Made by a program: the position numbers and the translations under genes. The notes below the pieces were generated by a model, which was not told where the DNA came from, made no database searches, and was given only the letters and a program-made list of their open reading frames with translations. From the NCBI GenBank assembly GCA_052298855.1, contig DAVZXP010000005.1, forward strand, positions 1 through 64,000: a DNA stretch of 64,000 nucleotides, written 5' to 3'. Origin of the DNA: Fimenecus sp052298855. Its GTDB lineage: Bacteria > Bacillota > Clostridia > Oscillospirales > Acutalibacteraceae. Below are positions 11,317 through 21,325 of this stretch, one piece after another (position 1 is the stretch's first letter; each line of letters starts with the position of its first letter).

Positions 11317-14300
11317 TCAGATAATTTTTTCTTCTCTGAGGCAGAAAGAGTAAATTCCAAGCTCCTTAACTTCGGTAGAAAAAGTCTGTTCCGCCGCTGT
11401 TTTATACACCTCAAGCTGCTTTCTGTAACGCTCGCAAAGCTCGTCCATATTGTCAACCCTGTCAGTCTTGTAGTCGAGTACGACAAGCTTACCGTCCTCA
11501 AAGAATGCACAGTCGATAACACCTTGAATTAAAACCCGTTCCTGATTATATACGTCTTTTTCGCTTTCCGAAACAAAATCAAGCGGCAGGAAAACAGTAA
11601 ATTTCTGCTCTCTTAAAACTTTGTCGGATTTTTCTATGCGTTTATAAAGGGTGCTTTCAAAAAACTGTGAGAGTGATTTTTTATCCAGCGACTCTGCCTG
11701 CTCGGGTGTTAAAAGCTTATTTCCGACAAGGCGTTCGCACTCGGCTGAAATATCGTTCTTTGCCGATTTGAAATCACACGTTTCCATAAAGCGATGCATT
11801 GCGGTTCCTTTCTCTGCGGCGGTCAATTTACCGTTCTTTGCAAACAACGGCTTTTCGGTGATATAAAATTCCGTTTCGTTTTGCACTCTGTTAAGCTCCG
11901 AAGCAGACATTTTAGTTGAAAAGTCGGCAAGCGGCATATATTCATATTCATACTCGGCACGTTCTTTAATCTCGGCTACTGTTTTCTTATTCGGCTTTGC
12001 GGTACGTTCGGGTTGAACAAGTTCCGCATTCTCGGCAGTATCCTTTGCTTCTGTTACAATTTCAAACTTCAGTTCAAAATCGGTACCCGCATCAAAATCT
12101 CCTTTATAGCCTACATAATTACGTAATTTTTCTGCATTTTGATGGCGGAAGAAGCCCATAAGCAAATATTTTAGGAAGCCTGAATTCTTTTCGGTCGCAA
12201 CGCTGTCGATTTTTTCTTCAAAACAATTTGCGCTTAAAGCGGTTGCGGTTTCCGTAAGCTTATTGACTGTTCCTGTTATAATCAGACGCTCCTTTGCCCT
12301 CGTCATTGCAACATAGAGCGCACGCAAAGACTCCGAGCAATCATCAAGCGACTGTATGTATTTTGTAGCCTCGTACTGAACGGTAGAATATTTACGATAT
12401 GTTGACCTGTCGTAAAATTTAAGTCCTATTCCCGTCTGCTTATTTATAACAAGGTCACGGCTTTTATTAGAAATTGCCGACCCTGTATCGGCAAGAATCA
12501 CAATCGGAAACTCAAGCCCTTTGCTCTTATGAACGGACATTATCCTTACAACGTTTGCATTCTCGCTCACGTTTGTTGCAGGCTTGAAATCGGAATCGCT
12601 TTTCTTCATTCGTTCGATAAATCGGATAAATCCGGGGAGACCGCTGTTGCCGTTCTCCTCATAGTTTTGTGCATACTCTGTCAAAAGCATTAAATTGAGT
12701 TTTCGCATTTCTCCGTTATTCATTGCGCTGACAACAGAAAGATAGCCTGTTCGCTCGTATACGGTTCTTATTAAATCGCTGACGCTCAAAACGGTGCTGA
12801 GTTTTTTATAATCGTCATACTCTTTTATAAAATTCTTGCACTTATTTTCCTCGGATTTTCTTACAATCTTATACAAATCGCCCTTTCGACTTTCAATCCT
12901 GAGTTTTGCAATATCCTCGGCGGTAAAGCCGAAAATCGGTGACATCAAAGCACTCAAAAGCGGTACGTCTTGCAAAGGATTATCTATTATTGACAAAAGA
13001 GAAAGTATTACCGATACCTCTGTATTTTTGAAAAAGCCCGAATCATTCTCAAAATAAGAGGCTATTCCCCTGTTTTTAAGTTCTCTTACTATATTCGGTC
13101 CTAACTTGTTCTTTCTCAAAAGAATACAAATATCCCTTTTTTCGGCGTGCCTCATTGCATCATTGTCACGATCATACACTTCGCCGAAGCGAAGCAATTC
13201 TTCAACCTTATCGACAACGAAAGCAATTTCCGAAGTCTCTTTTTTTCCTATTTTTTCCTTGTCGAGAACACACATTTCCACCTTGGGAATATCTGTTTCG
13301 GGATAAGTCGCTCCTGACTTTAACGCTTCCTTTTCGTCGTAGACAATATTTCCCGTATACTCGTTCATAAGCTTTCGGAAAATATAGTTTGCACCGTCAA
13401 GAACTTCTTTTCGGCTTCTGAAGTTTTTATCAAGATTTACAAAGGTTTTATTAGGGTCTGTTGACTGCTTTTGATTTTTAATTCTGTTAAGGAAGATTTC
13501 GGGCATTGCAAGGCGGAACCCGTAAATTGACTGCTTGACGTCACCGACAATGAACAAGTTTGTTTCGTTCTTTGAAAGAGCCGAAAAGATTGTGTCCTGC
13601 GTTGAGTTGGTGTCCTGATATTCGTCAATTAAAATCTCGTCGTATTTTTCACGAAGCTCCTTTGCAATATCTGTGTATTCCCCGTTTTCAACAAGCAAAT
13701 CAAGTGCAAGGTGCGTTACATCATCAAATTCAAGCGCATTTATTTCAGCTTTCTTTTGGGCATAACGTTCCCTGTAATCAAGCACGATTTTTATAAGCTC
13801 GGGAACTATAACCGAAAACTCTGCAATGTCGTTGATGAAATCGCTTTCGTTTGCACATATACACGAAGAAGCGTCTTCGATTATTTCCTTTGCGCTGTCC
13901 CTGAGAGCCTTTGCGTAGTCACGTTCAAACATTCCCGAGGTTGACTTGGGCAAATACGGAAATCTTATGAAAGCTGTCGTGCGGGAAAGATTGAACAGCT
14001 CATCCCACATTTTTTTCTCGGCACAGTCCTTTAAGCTCTGCGCCTGCGCTATTTCGTCTGAAAGCAATGCGGTTAACTTTTCAAATTCGGGCATATCACG
14101 CACTAAATCAGCAGCATAATTCAACTGCTTTATTGCATAAGAACTGTACCTTGTCACTTTTTCAAGCAATATTTCGCCGAACACAGTGTCCTGCGGCTTT
14201 TTAGCCTCTGTATAGCTTTGTGATATTTCCATAAGCCATTTTTCGGGATACGGATATGAATTTGCATATCTGTTGAGCTTTTGGATGCTCTGTGAAAGAG

Positions 14301-14808
14301 TTTTATCGTTCTTTTCACAGCCAAGTGCTTTCAAAAGGCGGTTGAAAATTTCCTTTTCGCTATCATAAGCCTCCTCAATTACCTCATCAAGGGCTTCGTC
14401 GGAAAGCATATCCGCCTCGCTTGAGTCAAGCATACGAAAATCGGGCGTGATTTTCAATCTGTGAAAATTATCTTTGACAAGTGAGTTGAAAAACTGGTCC
14501 ATTGTGCAGATTTCGGCAAGCGGTAACATTGCCTGTTGGCGTCGGAGAAAAAAATTTTGAGGGTCCTCTGCGATTTTCTTTTCGAGCGCAACGCCGAGTC
14601 TTTGGCGCATTTCATTGGCAGCCGCCCTCGTAAACGTTACAACCAAAAGCCTGTCAATAGAAACAGGGTTGTTGGCACGCAACACCTTTTTTATGATACG
14701 CTCGACAAGCACAAAGGTTTTTCCCGAGCCCGCTGCCGCAGAAACGATAAGGCTGCCGTCTGTTTCAATCGCCTTTTTCTGTTCGTCCGTCAACTTATTT
14801 TTAGCCAT
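11317..14808 (-). CDS. addA: helicase-nuclease AddA subunit
   Basis: 1163 aa. With AddB it resects double-strand breaks and loads RecA. The UvrD-type motor has Walker A VSAAAGSGKTFVLVER near the N-terminus, motif II LIDEYQDTNS, GDVKQSIYGFRLA, and motif VI VAMTRAKERLIITG. The C-terminal PD-(D/E)XK nuclease has GVIDCAFFEDGKLVVLDYKTD, with the catalytic Asp and DYK. The ATG at 14808 is preferred because AGGAGG lies 5 nt upstream; in-frame codons to 14823 would precede it. The start overlaps the end of addB by 8 nt, so the two are translationally coupled. Confidence 0.96.
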   Translation of the reverse strand: MAKNKLTDEQKKAIETDGSLIVSAAAGSGKTFVLVERIIKKVLRANNPVSIDRLLVVTFTRAAANEMRQRLGVALEKKIAEDPQNFFLRRQQAMLPLAEICTMDQFFNSLVKDNFHRLKITPDFRMLDSSEADMLSDEALDEVIEEAYDSEKEIFNRLLKALGCEKNDKTLSQSIQKLNRYANSYPYPEKWLMEISQSYTEAKKPQDTVFGEILLEKVTRYSSYAIKQLNYAADLVRDMPEFEKLTALLSDEIAQAQSLKDCAEKKMWDELFNLSRTTAFIRFPYLPKSTSGMFERDYAKALRDSAKEIIEDASSCICANESDFINDIAEFSVIVPELIKIVLDYRERYAQKKAEINALEFDDVTHLALDLLVENGEYTDIAKELREKYDEILIDEYQDTNSTQDTIFSALSKNETNLFIVGDVKQSIYGFRLAMPEIFLNRIKNQKQSTDPNKTFVNLDKNFRSRKEVLDGANYIFRKLMNEYTGNIVYDEKEALKSGATYPETDIPKVEMCVLDKEKIGKKETSEIAFVVDKVEELLRFGEVYDRDNDAMRHAEKRDICILLRKNKLGPNIVRELKNRGIASYFENDSGFFKNTEVSVILSLLSIIDNPLQDVPLLSALMSPIFGFTAEDIAKLRIESRKGDLYKIVRKSEENKCKNFIKEYDDYKKLSTVLSVSDLIRTVYERTGYLSVVSAMNNGEMRKLNLMLLTEYAQNYEENGNSGLPGFIRFIERMKKSDSDFKPATNVSENANVVRIMSVHKSKGLEFPIVILADTGSAISNKSRDLVINKQTGIGLKFYDRSTYRKYSTVQYEATKYIQSLDDCSESLRALYVAMTRAKERLIITGTVNKLTETATALSANCFEEKIDSVATEKNSGFLKYLLMGFFRHQNAEKLRNYVGYKGDFDAGTDFELKFEIVTEAKDTAENAELVQPERTAKPNKKTVAEIKERAEYEYEYMPLADFSTKMSASELNRVQNETEFYITEKPLFAKNGKLTAAEKGTAMHRFMETCDFKSAKNDISAECERLVGNKLLTPEQAESLDKKSLSQFFESTLYKRIEKSDKVLREQKFTVFLPLDFVSESEKDVYNQERVLIQGVIDCAFFEDGKLVVLDYKTDRVDNMDELCERYRKQLEVYKTAAEQTFSTEVKELGIYSFCLREEKII

Positions 14809-17800
14809 TTTCTTCCTCCTCACTTCTTAAATTTTCGATTATCTCTTTATCCTTGCCGTCAGCGATTTCACGATAGCTGTCGCCGTCCTCAAATCCGCAA
14901 ACAGCCGAGTAATCACAATACTTGCACACATCTTCTTTGGCGGGTAAAACAGGAATTTCGCCCTTGTGAAGATTGAGCGCCATCTGTTTTAATATCATAT
15001 CTATTTTTCTTTTAAGTCTTACAAAATCTTCAGCTTTTATAAGCTTACTGCGATAGTCAAAAGAACCGCTTTTAGTTAAAGTTACGGGGATAAACCAGCC
15101 GTTTATGTCGTGCTCCATACCGGTGATAATATCCATATCATCTACAATTATACCGTCCATTCGATTTGACTTTAATACCTTATTGACAATTGCCCGCTCA
15201 CCTGCATATCTGTCAAGGTCTGACGAGGCATCTTTTGCAGGCATATATAAAACACCGCTCGGTATAATATCGCCGTACTTTTCCTTTCCGTTTTTTTCGA
15301 TAGCGAAAAGATATATAAGCATCTGGGTACTCAAACCGCTTACCACATCACTCAAGCGAAAAGTCTTACCGCCTGATTTATAGTCAACGACACGAAGATA
15401 TTTTTTGCCGTTCTTCTCCATTGTGTCAACTCTGTCAACGCTTCCGCTTACGCTCAATGATCCGCCGTCTGAAAGTGCCAATTCGTAGGGTTCTATTTCT
15501 GCTCCGTAGTTTATGGGAAGTTCAAAATCGGTAGGCACAAAATCACTGACTTTAAGTTCTTCGATTATCTTTGACAATGCGAAAAATATTTGCTCTGCGA
15601 TTGAATTATACTGCTTCATAAAGCGTTTGGACTTTGACTTTGCTCCGCCCATTTTATCTTCAAGATAATCGTTCATAATTTCGGAAATACTGTTTTTCAA
15701 AGTTTCCGACGGCGCTTCAATCAACTCTTCCCTTGAATACATTTGAAGAATTTTCTCAAACACCTTATGTATAAGACTTCCGCTTATAGCAGGGTCTACC
15801 TGTGCTTCTTTTCGAGGCTTTGCATAAATTCCGTACTTACAGAAATATTGGAACGGGCATTTGTAATAAACCTCTGTCTTTGAAGCGGAAAGGTGCATAT
15901 CCTTTCCGAAAAGCTCGGTTGCAATTTCGCTGTCGTCAATTTCGATTGCCTTTTTATCCACCGAATTTTCAAGGGTTTTTAGTTTGCCTCTATTGACCTT
16001 GTCCGCTTGCAGATATTCCTTCAACGACGCTGTAAGTTCCGTATCCTCGCTATATCCTTTAGCGTATATTTCAAATGCCGAAGCCTCGCTCTCGATTTTT
16101 TCAAGCGGTGGGATATTCTCATATTCCTCAACCTCTGCCGACGGGTATATCTTTTGAATTTCACGGACAATTTGCGACGGAGTTAATCCTACTCCCTGAT
16201 AATCCGCATCGCAAAAAGACACAAAAAGTCCCTCGCCCGCCGTTATCAGAGAACGGTAGGCTATATATTTTTCTTCGGTTAATTTGTAATCGGCTGTTTC
16301 GGCAAGCTCAATGCCCGACAGTTTAAGCTCCGTTCTGTCCTTATCGCTCAAAAGTCCCTGCGTAGGAGGATTCAGCGGAAATTCACCTTCATTTGCTCCG
16401 ACGATAAACACATATTTTTTCTGAGGCATTCTCGCCCTGTCCGCCGCCGAAAGCGTAACGGCGTCGATTGCTTTCGGAACGCTGCCGAAGTCGCTGGCAC
16501 TTAACAATATATTGAAAAGCTCATAAAAGCGCTTGTCAGAAATATTGCTTTGCTTACAGGTGTTCCAAAGTTTATCAAGCATATCGATAACAAGCCGCCA
16601 CACCGCATCCTGCTCTTGGGAAAGTGCGGTTTTTCCGTCTTTCAACAGTTCATCGGAAAGGTGTTTTAATTTTTTGTCAATAGAATTTTTTATAAGATAG
16701 TCATATATAACTTCCGTTTTTTTCTCATTTTCAGCCTGTGAAAAATCATTCTTAAACGCAAGTATAGGTGCAACCGCTTTTTTTCTTACAGCGTTTAATG
16801 AATTAAGTACATCCTCATCAAAATTCGTAAATTCAACACCGAAGCCGCTTGGGTTTTCCGTAAAATCTTCCCGCCATTGCGTCGAGTTTATGCGCCAGAC
16901 AAACGCATAGTTTTCGAGTTTTGATATTTCATCTGCGGTAAGGTCTGAAAGTCCTGTTTTCAAGTGTCGCATAAGAACGTCGGTAGTCAAGCCGTTGCAA
17001 ACAATCTCCAAAAGCGACGTAAGATATACCGCTAAAGGCTCGTTTGCAACAGGCTGACGTGCATCCTCGTAAAACGGCACGCCGTACCTTTTGAACGCCG
17101 AGGAAAGCTCCTTGTCATAAGAGCCCTCTGTCCTTTGGAGCACCGCAATATCACGGCAGCGAACATTTTTTTCACGCATAAGGCGCTTTATGCTCATTGC
17201 GACAAATTCACATTCATCAGCCTTGTTTGGTGCGGAAACGATTTTAATTTTACCGTCGCAAGGAACGTCCGACACGGTAAATTCGGGAGAAAATGCACCG
17301 TCTGAAAGGCTTTTGAAAACATCATTATCATCAAAATCCGCTTCAACATATTTAATCGGAGCGATTTTCACAGAGCTTTTATTGGCAAGGCTTTTGAGCA
17401 GCTCGACCTGTCTGTTGTTGTTGGCAAAGAGAGAATAATCGTCCTTACCGCCATCCGAGTCAAATGTTATGTAGGTCTGCGGCGACTGCGCAAGAATTTT
17501 GTCCACGACAGCGTATTCCTGCTTTGTAAATCTTGTAAAGCCGTCTATCGCCACAATCTTATCCTCAAAATATCGGCACTCAGAAAGCACCGAGGAAAGG
17601 CGTGTAAGCTTATCGTCGGTGTTATAGTAGGATTTTTCAAGCATTGTGTTGTAAAGTGAAAGAATCATAACAAGCTCGTCAAGCTTTGACTTAAGCGACG
17701 AAGTTTTTGCGTTTTTTGAAAACTCGTCAAGGCTGTCAACAGAGACAGTCCATTGCTTTAATTCCGTCGCAAAGGACACAAGCTCCGCTATAAGCTGCGG

Positions 17801-18139
17801 TCTTGCGGTGTATTTTCTGTAAATTTGAAGCTTATCTCCGAGGCTTTCAAGAGCAAGGCTCATCGTCATCATTTTAACGCCGTCATCAGCCTCGGGCTTT
17901 TCCTCGGGGTCTGCGTGCTCGGAAAGTATCAGCTGTGCAAGTCTCGTCATACTCAAAACGTCAACAAAAAGCATATTTTGAGCACCGACCAAATCAAGCA
18001 TTGATTTTTCGGTTTCATAAGAAAACTGCTCGGGGACAATGATTATGCACCTTTCCCCGTTTTTTGCCCTTTCGGCAACAAGCTGTCTTACATATTCGGT
18101 TTTAACAAACGGGGTCTTGCCGAGAATAAGATTTAACAT
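14801..18139 (-). CDS. addB: helicase-nuclease AddB subunit
   Basis: 1112 aa. Partner of AddA. The C-terminal nuclease shows SGSVDRVDTMEKNG and LRVVDYKSGG. The iron-sulfur cluster cysteines are visible as YKCPFQYFCKYG before the nuclease and CKYCDYSAVCGF near the end. Oddly, the N-terminal nucleotide site reads LILGKTPFVKTEYVRQL where a GxxGSGKT loop is expected: the Lys-Thr is kept but the preceding glycine is not. In AddB the motor is known to be largely non-catalytic, so this may be tolerated. It follows the alpha-galactosidase by 16 nt and overlaps addA. Confidence 0.94.
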   Translation of the reverse strand: MLNLILGKTPFVKTEYVRQLVAERAKNGERCIIIVPEQFSYETEKSMLDLVGAQNMLFVDVLSMTRLAQLILSEHADPEEKPEADDGVKMMTMSLALESLGDKLQIYRKYTARPQLIAELVSFATELKQWTVSVDSLDEFSKNAKTSSLKSKLDELVMILSLYNTMLEKSYYNTDDKLTRLSSVLSECRYFEDKIVAIDGFTRFTKQEYAVVDKILAQSPQTYITFDSDGGKDDYSLFANNNRQVELLKSLANKSSVKIAPIKYVEADFDDNDVFKSLSDGAFSPEFTVSDVPCDGKIKIVSAPNKADECEFVAMSIKRLMREKNVRCRDIAVLQRTEGSYDKELSSAFKRYGVPFYEDARQPVANEPLAVYLTSLLEIVCNGLTTDVLMRHLKTGLSDLTADEISKLENYAFVWRINSTQWREDFTENPSGFGVEFTNFDEDVLNSLNAVRKKAVAPILAFKNDFSQAENEKKTEVIYDYLIKNSIDKKLKHLSDELLKDGKTALSQEQDAVWRLVIDMLDKLWNTCKQSNISDKRFYELFNILLSASDFGSVPKAIDAVTLSAADRARMPQKKYVFIVGANEGEFPLNPPTQGLLSDKDRTELKLSGIELAETADYKLTEEKYIAYRSLITAGEGLFVSFCDADYQGVGLTPSQIVREIQKIYPSAEVEEYENIPPLEKIESEASAFEIYAKGYSEDTELTASLKEYLQADKVNRGKLKTLENSVDKKAIEIDDSEIATELFGKDMHLSASKTEVYYKCPFQYFCKYGIYAKPRKEAQVDPAISGSLIHKVFEKILQMYSREELIEAPSETLKNSISEIMNDYLEDKMGGAKSKSKRFMKQYNSIAEQIFFALSKIIEELKVSDFVPTDFELPINYGAEIEPYELALSDGGSLSVSGSVDRVDTMEKNGKKYLRVVDYKSGGKTFRLSDVVSGLSTQMLIYLFAIEKNGKEKYGDIIPSGVLYMPAKDASSDLDRYAGERAIVNKVLKSNRMDGIIVDDMDIITGMEHDINGWFIPVTLTKSGSFDYRSKLIKAEDFVRLKRKIDMILKQMALNLHKGEIPVLPAKEDVCKYCDYSAVCGFEDGDSYREIADGKDKEIIENLRSEEEENG

Positions 18140-18155
18140 TTATAATTTCCTTTGC

Positions 18156-19451
18156 TTAATAAAGCTCGTATATTTTTGCACCGTGCGGATTTACCGTAAC
18201 GGTCAGCTTATTATTAACCCTGCCGACATTTTCCTTTTTCCATAAATCACGAAGCGTATGCTCGCCCGATATGCCCAGCTCCTCTAAGCCTACGGCAATT
18301 TCACGCTCACTTTCATCGGCATTGAACACGGCTATAACGGGATTTTCCCTCGCCGATACCGACTGCCAAACAATCGTTTTTCCGTCGTCAAAAGCAGGCT
18401 TTGCGGAATGTGAATTTTGGTTTATGTCAAGTATTTCCTCGTTGGTTATCAAAGAGAGCGTCCACTCGTCGTTATTTCGCATTTCCCCTCCGAACATAAG
18501 CGGAGAGCGGAAGATGCTCCAAAGCGTCATAAGGGTAATTTGCTCATCCTTTGTAAACTGCGTGTATCTGTTCTGCGGACCGTGACAGGTGCCGTTTATT
18601 GAAATATTGCCAAGCGGCAGCATATCGCAGTCGGGCCAGCAGCCTTCGCCGACATACGGATACCATTTTTCGGTCTTTTCGAACATTTCATAGAGCTTGT
18701 CCCAAACGTCCCAAAAGTCGCCTGTCATTCGCCACATATTTGCGTTTTTCATAAGGTGGTCGGCAACCTCTACCTGTGCAGGGCCGGGAGAAAGGCTCAA
18801 AACCATATCTCTGCCGCAGGAGTCTATCGCACGTCTTATCATTTCAATTTCTTCCCTTGCGGAATAAGGCTCATAGGGCTTAAACTCCGTGTTTGAAATA
18901 TCGTCAACCTTGACGAAATCCACTCCCCATTCGGCATAGAGCTTGAAAAGAGAATTATAGTATTCCTGCGCACCGCTTACCCGTGTATCTACACCGTACA
19001 TATCTGTATTCCACGGACAAACCGAAAAGTGGTGGGCAATCTGCCTTGCGGTTATATCCGTGCCTAAAATTTTAGTGTTATTATGAACTGCCTGACGAGG
19101 TATTCCACGCATTATATGTATGCCGAATTTAAGACCCATACCGTGAATACGGTCGGCTATATTTTTAAAGCCCACGCCGTTTTTCGAGGACGGAAAGCGA
19201 TTTTCGGCAGGGATAAGTCTTGAATACTCATCCATACAAAGCTCGGTAAAGTTGTTGTAATCGGTATTTTTAGCCTTTGGCTCATACCATTGAATGTCAC
19301 AGACAACGTATTCCCAGCCGTATTTCTTGAGGTTGTCCCTCATATACTCAGCGTTTCCGATAAGCTGTTCTTCGTTTACGGCAGCACCGTAGCAGTCCCA
19401 GCTGTTCCAACCCATTGGCGGTTTTTTTGCAACGTCATTTTTATTTTTCAT
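18156..19451 (-). CDS. GH27 family alpha-galactosidase
   Basis: 431 aa without a signal peptide, so probably cytoplasmic. It hydrolyses terminal alpha-galactosides such as melibiose or raffinose fragments. The GH27 opening PPMGWNSWDCYG is present. WGVDFVKVDDISN carries the nucleophile Asp, and MTGDFWDVWDK supplies a candidate acid/base Asp. A C-terminal beta-sandwich region ends the protein (TVTVNPHGAKIYELY). GAGGTGAAATGCT precedes the ATG. It lies 16 nt upstream of addB on the same strand, an arrangement with no obvious functional link. Other GH27 specificities, such as alpha-N-acetylgalactosaminidase, cannot be excluded. Confidence 0.88.
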   Translation of the reverse strand: MKNKNDVAKKPPMGWNSWDCYGAAVNEEQLIGNAEYMRDNLKKYGWEYVVCDIQWYEPKAKNTDYNNFTELCMDEYSRLIPAENRFPSSKNGVGFKNIADRIHGMGLKFGIHIMRGIPRQAVHNNTKILGTDITARQIAHHFSVCPWNTDMYGVDTRVSGAQEYYNSLFKLYAEWGVDFVKVDDISNTEFKPYEPYSAREEIEMIRRAIDSCGRDMVLSLSPGPAQVEVADHLMKNANMWRMTGDFWDVWDKLYEMFEKTEKWYPYVGEGCWPDCDMLPLGNISINGTCHGPQNRYTQFTKDEQITLMTLWSIFRSPLMFGGEMRNNDEWTLSLITNEEILDINQNSHSAKPAFDDGKTIVWQSVSARENPVIAVFNADESEREIAVGLEELGISGEHTLRDLWKKENVGRVNNKLTVTVNPHGAKIYELY

Positions 19452-19548
19452 AGCATTTCACCTCGTATTCAGGATATAAAAATATTATCACAAAACAAAG
19501 TGAATTTCAATTGTGATTTGCGGTTTTACTACCATTATCGGTACTGAT

Positions 19549-19585
19549 AAAAAAAGCGCTGTAGAAGTCACTCTACAACGCTTTT
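19549..19585 (-). terminator. terminator after the putP-type gene
   Basis: 13-bp stem (19553-19565 with 19572-19584, one GU pair) and 6-nt loop, followed on the minus strand by seven T. Very strong intrinsic terminator. Confidence 0.9.
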
Positions 19586-19597
19586 GATTATCAAAAA

Positions 19598-21145
19598 TTA
19601 TTCCTTCGTTTCCTTTTTAACCGCATCAAAGGTATCGGTTATGCTCTTTTCGGGAGCAGGCGTAAGAAGGCTTACGACGATTATAAATATAAGTCCTACA
19701 ATGAACGCCGGAAGAAGCTCATAGATATTGAAAATCGTATCGGCAAATTTAACACGGACAACGAATTTCCAAATGAATATCGTAGCGCCGCCTGTTATCA
19801 TACCTGCAAGCGCACCCCACTTGTTTGTACGCTTCCAGAAAAGTGCGCACAATACAACGGGGCCGAACACCGCACCGAAGCCTGCCCAAGCGAACGAAAC
19901 AATTCTGAAAACAGAGCTGTTCGGGTCTCTTGCAAGGAACACGGCAATTACCGAAATAACGACAACGGAAAGTCTTGCAAGGAGCATTGACTTTTTCTGC
20001 GACATTTTAACGCCGAAGGTCTCCTGTACTATATTCTGCGAAATTGCGGAAGCGGCGGCAAGAAGCTGTGAATCGGCAGTCGACATTGTAGAAGCCAAGA
20101 TACCTGCCAAGATAATTCCGCCGACAAAAGCAGGAACATAGCCGTAGCTTGAAATGAGTTTAGCAATATCGACGATAATAGTTTCAGCCGCCGAGCTGTT
20201 TGCGTAAGTGGGGATTAATCCTGCTTGCATAAGGGAATAGCCGATAACGCCTATCAAAATCGCAATGCCCATTGAAATAACAACCCAAATAGAAGCGATA
20301 CGACGGGAAAGCTTCAACTTGTTTTTATCCTCGATAGCCATAAAGCGAAGAAGAATATGAGGCATACCGAAATAGCCGAGTCCCCAAGCAAGAGTTGAGA
20401 AAACGGACAATGCGCCGAAGCTGCCTGTTGTTCCCGTTGAAACGTCAAAGCCCTTGAACAAATCGAGGTAGCCCGTAAGGCTCTGTACGTTGTGGAAAAC
20501 ATTGTCGAAGCCTCTGACAGCACCCTCACCGAAGCCGATAACAACGAAAAGTGCAACTGTCATAACGATACTCTGAACAAAGTCCGTGGTGGAAGCCGCA
20601 AGGAAGCCACCGAGTGTGCAATAAACAACAATTACTATTGCGCTGATAATCATTGCGGTCAAATAATCCATTCCGAAAAGCGTTGAGAAAAGCTTGCCGC
20701 AAGCGGAGAAGCCCGACGCCGTATAGGGAACGAAGAAAATGATAATCATAACAGCCGCAACCACGGTCAAAGCCTTTGATTTATCGTTAAAACGCTTTGC
20801 GAAGAAATCGGGAATTGTGAAAGCGTCAATCTTATGGCTGTAAACACGAAGTCTTTTTGCGACAAAGAGCCAGTTCAAATATGTTCCTGCCGCAAGACCG
20901 ATTGCAGTCCAAGAAGCCTCGGGAAGTCCGCCCATTAAAGCGACTGCGGGAAGTCCCATAAGAAGCCAACCGCTCATATCCGAAGCCTCGGCGCTCATTG
21001 CGGTAACAAAAGGTCCGAGAGTTCTGCCACCGAGGAAGAAGTCGCCCGAGGTTTTATTTTTATCGGCAACCGCAAATCCGATGCCTATCATTGCCACCAT
21101 ATAAATTATAATGGCAATCAAAATAACGATACTTGATGTTGTCAT
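19598..21145 (-). CDS. putP: sodium/proline symporter family protein (SSS, PutP type)
   Basis: 515 aa, about 13 membrane segments. Sodium:solute symporter with the N-terminal signature SGDFFLGGRTLGPFVTAMSAEASDMSGWLL-type sequence (residues about 38-65) that matches PutP proline carriers, and later AWGLGYFGMPHILLRFMAI. The ATG at 21145 follows TTTTTAGGAGGGTG; an earlier in-frame codon at 21166 has no binding site. A TetR regulator is the next gene upstream, with a candidate operator between them at 21213-21300. Proline is the likely substrate by similarity; pantothenate or another solute is possible. Confidence 0.85.
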   Translation of the reverse strand: MTTSSIVILIAIIIYMVAMIGIGFAVADKNKTSGDFFLGGRTLGPFVTAMSAEASDMSGWLLMGLPAVALMGGLPEASWTAIGLAAGTYLNWLFVAKRLRVYSHKIDAFTIPDFFAKRFNDKSKALTVVAAVMIIIFFVPYTASGFSACGKLFSTLFGMDYLTAMIISAIVIVVYCTLGGFLAASTTDFVQSIVMTVALFVVIGFGEGAVRGFDNVFHNVQSLTGYLDLFKGFDVSTGTTGSFGALSVFSTLAWGLGYFGMPHILLRFMAIEDKNKLKLSRRIASIWVVISMGIAILIGVIGYSLMQAGLIPTYANSSAAETIIVDIAKLISSYGYVPAFVGGIILAGILASTMSTADSQLLAAASAISQNIVQETFGVKMSQKKSMLLARLSVVVISVIAVFLARDPNSSVFRIVSFAWAGFGAVFGPVVLCALFWKRTNKWGALAGMITGGATIFIWKFVVRVKFADTIFNIYELLPAFIVGLIFIIVVSLLTPAPEKSITDTFDAVKKETKE

Positions 21146-21212
21146 AAACACCCTCCTAAAAATCAATGAGAGTATTTTATCACAAACAGGATTAGAATGG
21201 AATAGAGAACAA

Positions 21213-21300
21213 AGTATAGACTAAACTATAAAATAAGCAAAGCCTTGACCTGCAAAATTATCGCAAAATCAAGGCTTTTATATTAGACCGTAGTATAGAC
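21213..21300. promoter_or_regulatory. candidate TetR operator region
   Basis: TATAG (21215-21219) and CTATA (21226-21230) form an inverted repeat with a 6-bp spacer. AGTATAGAC occurs twice, at 21213-21221 and 21292-21300. Both lie between the TetR gene and the symporter gene. Binding by the neighbouring TetR is inference. Confidence 0.35.
21239..21278. terminator. probable terminator after the TetR gene
   Basis: AAAGCCTTGA (21239-21248) and TCAAGGCTTT (21269-21278) form a 10-bp stem with a 20-nt loop. The T tract is better in the plus direction than in the minus direction. Confidence 0.5.
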
Positions 21301-21325
21301 GAAAAAACAGCATAAAAATAAATTT

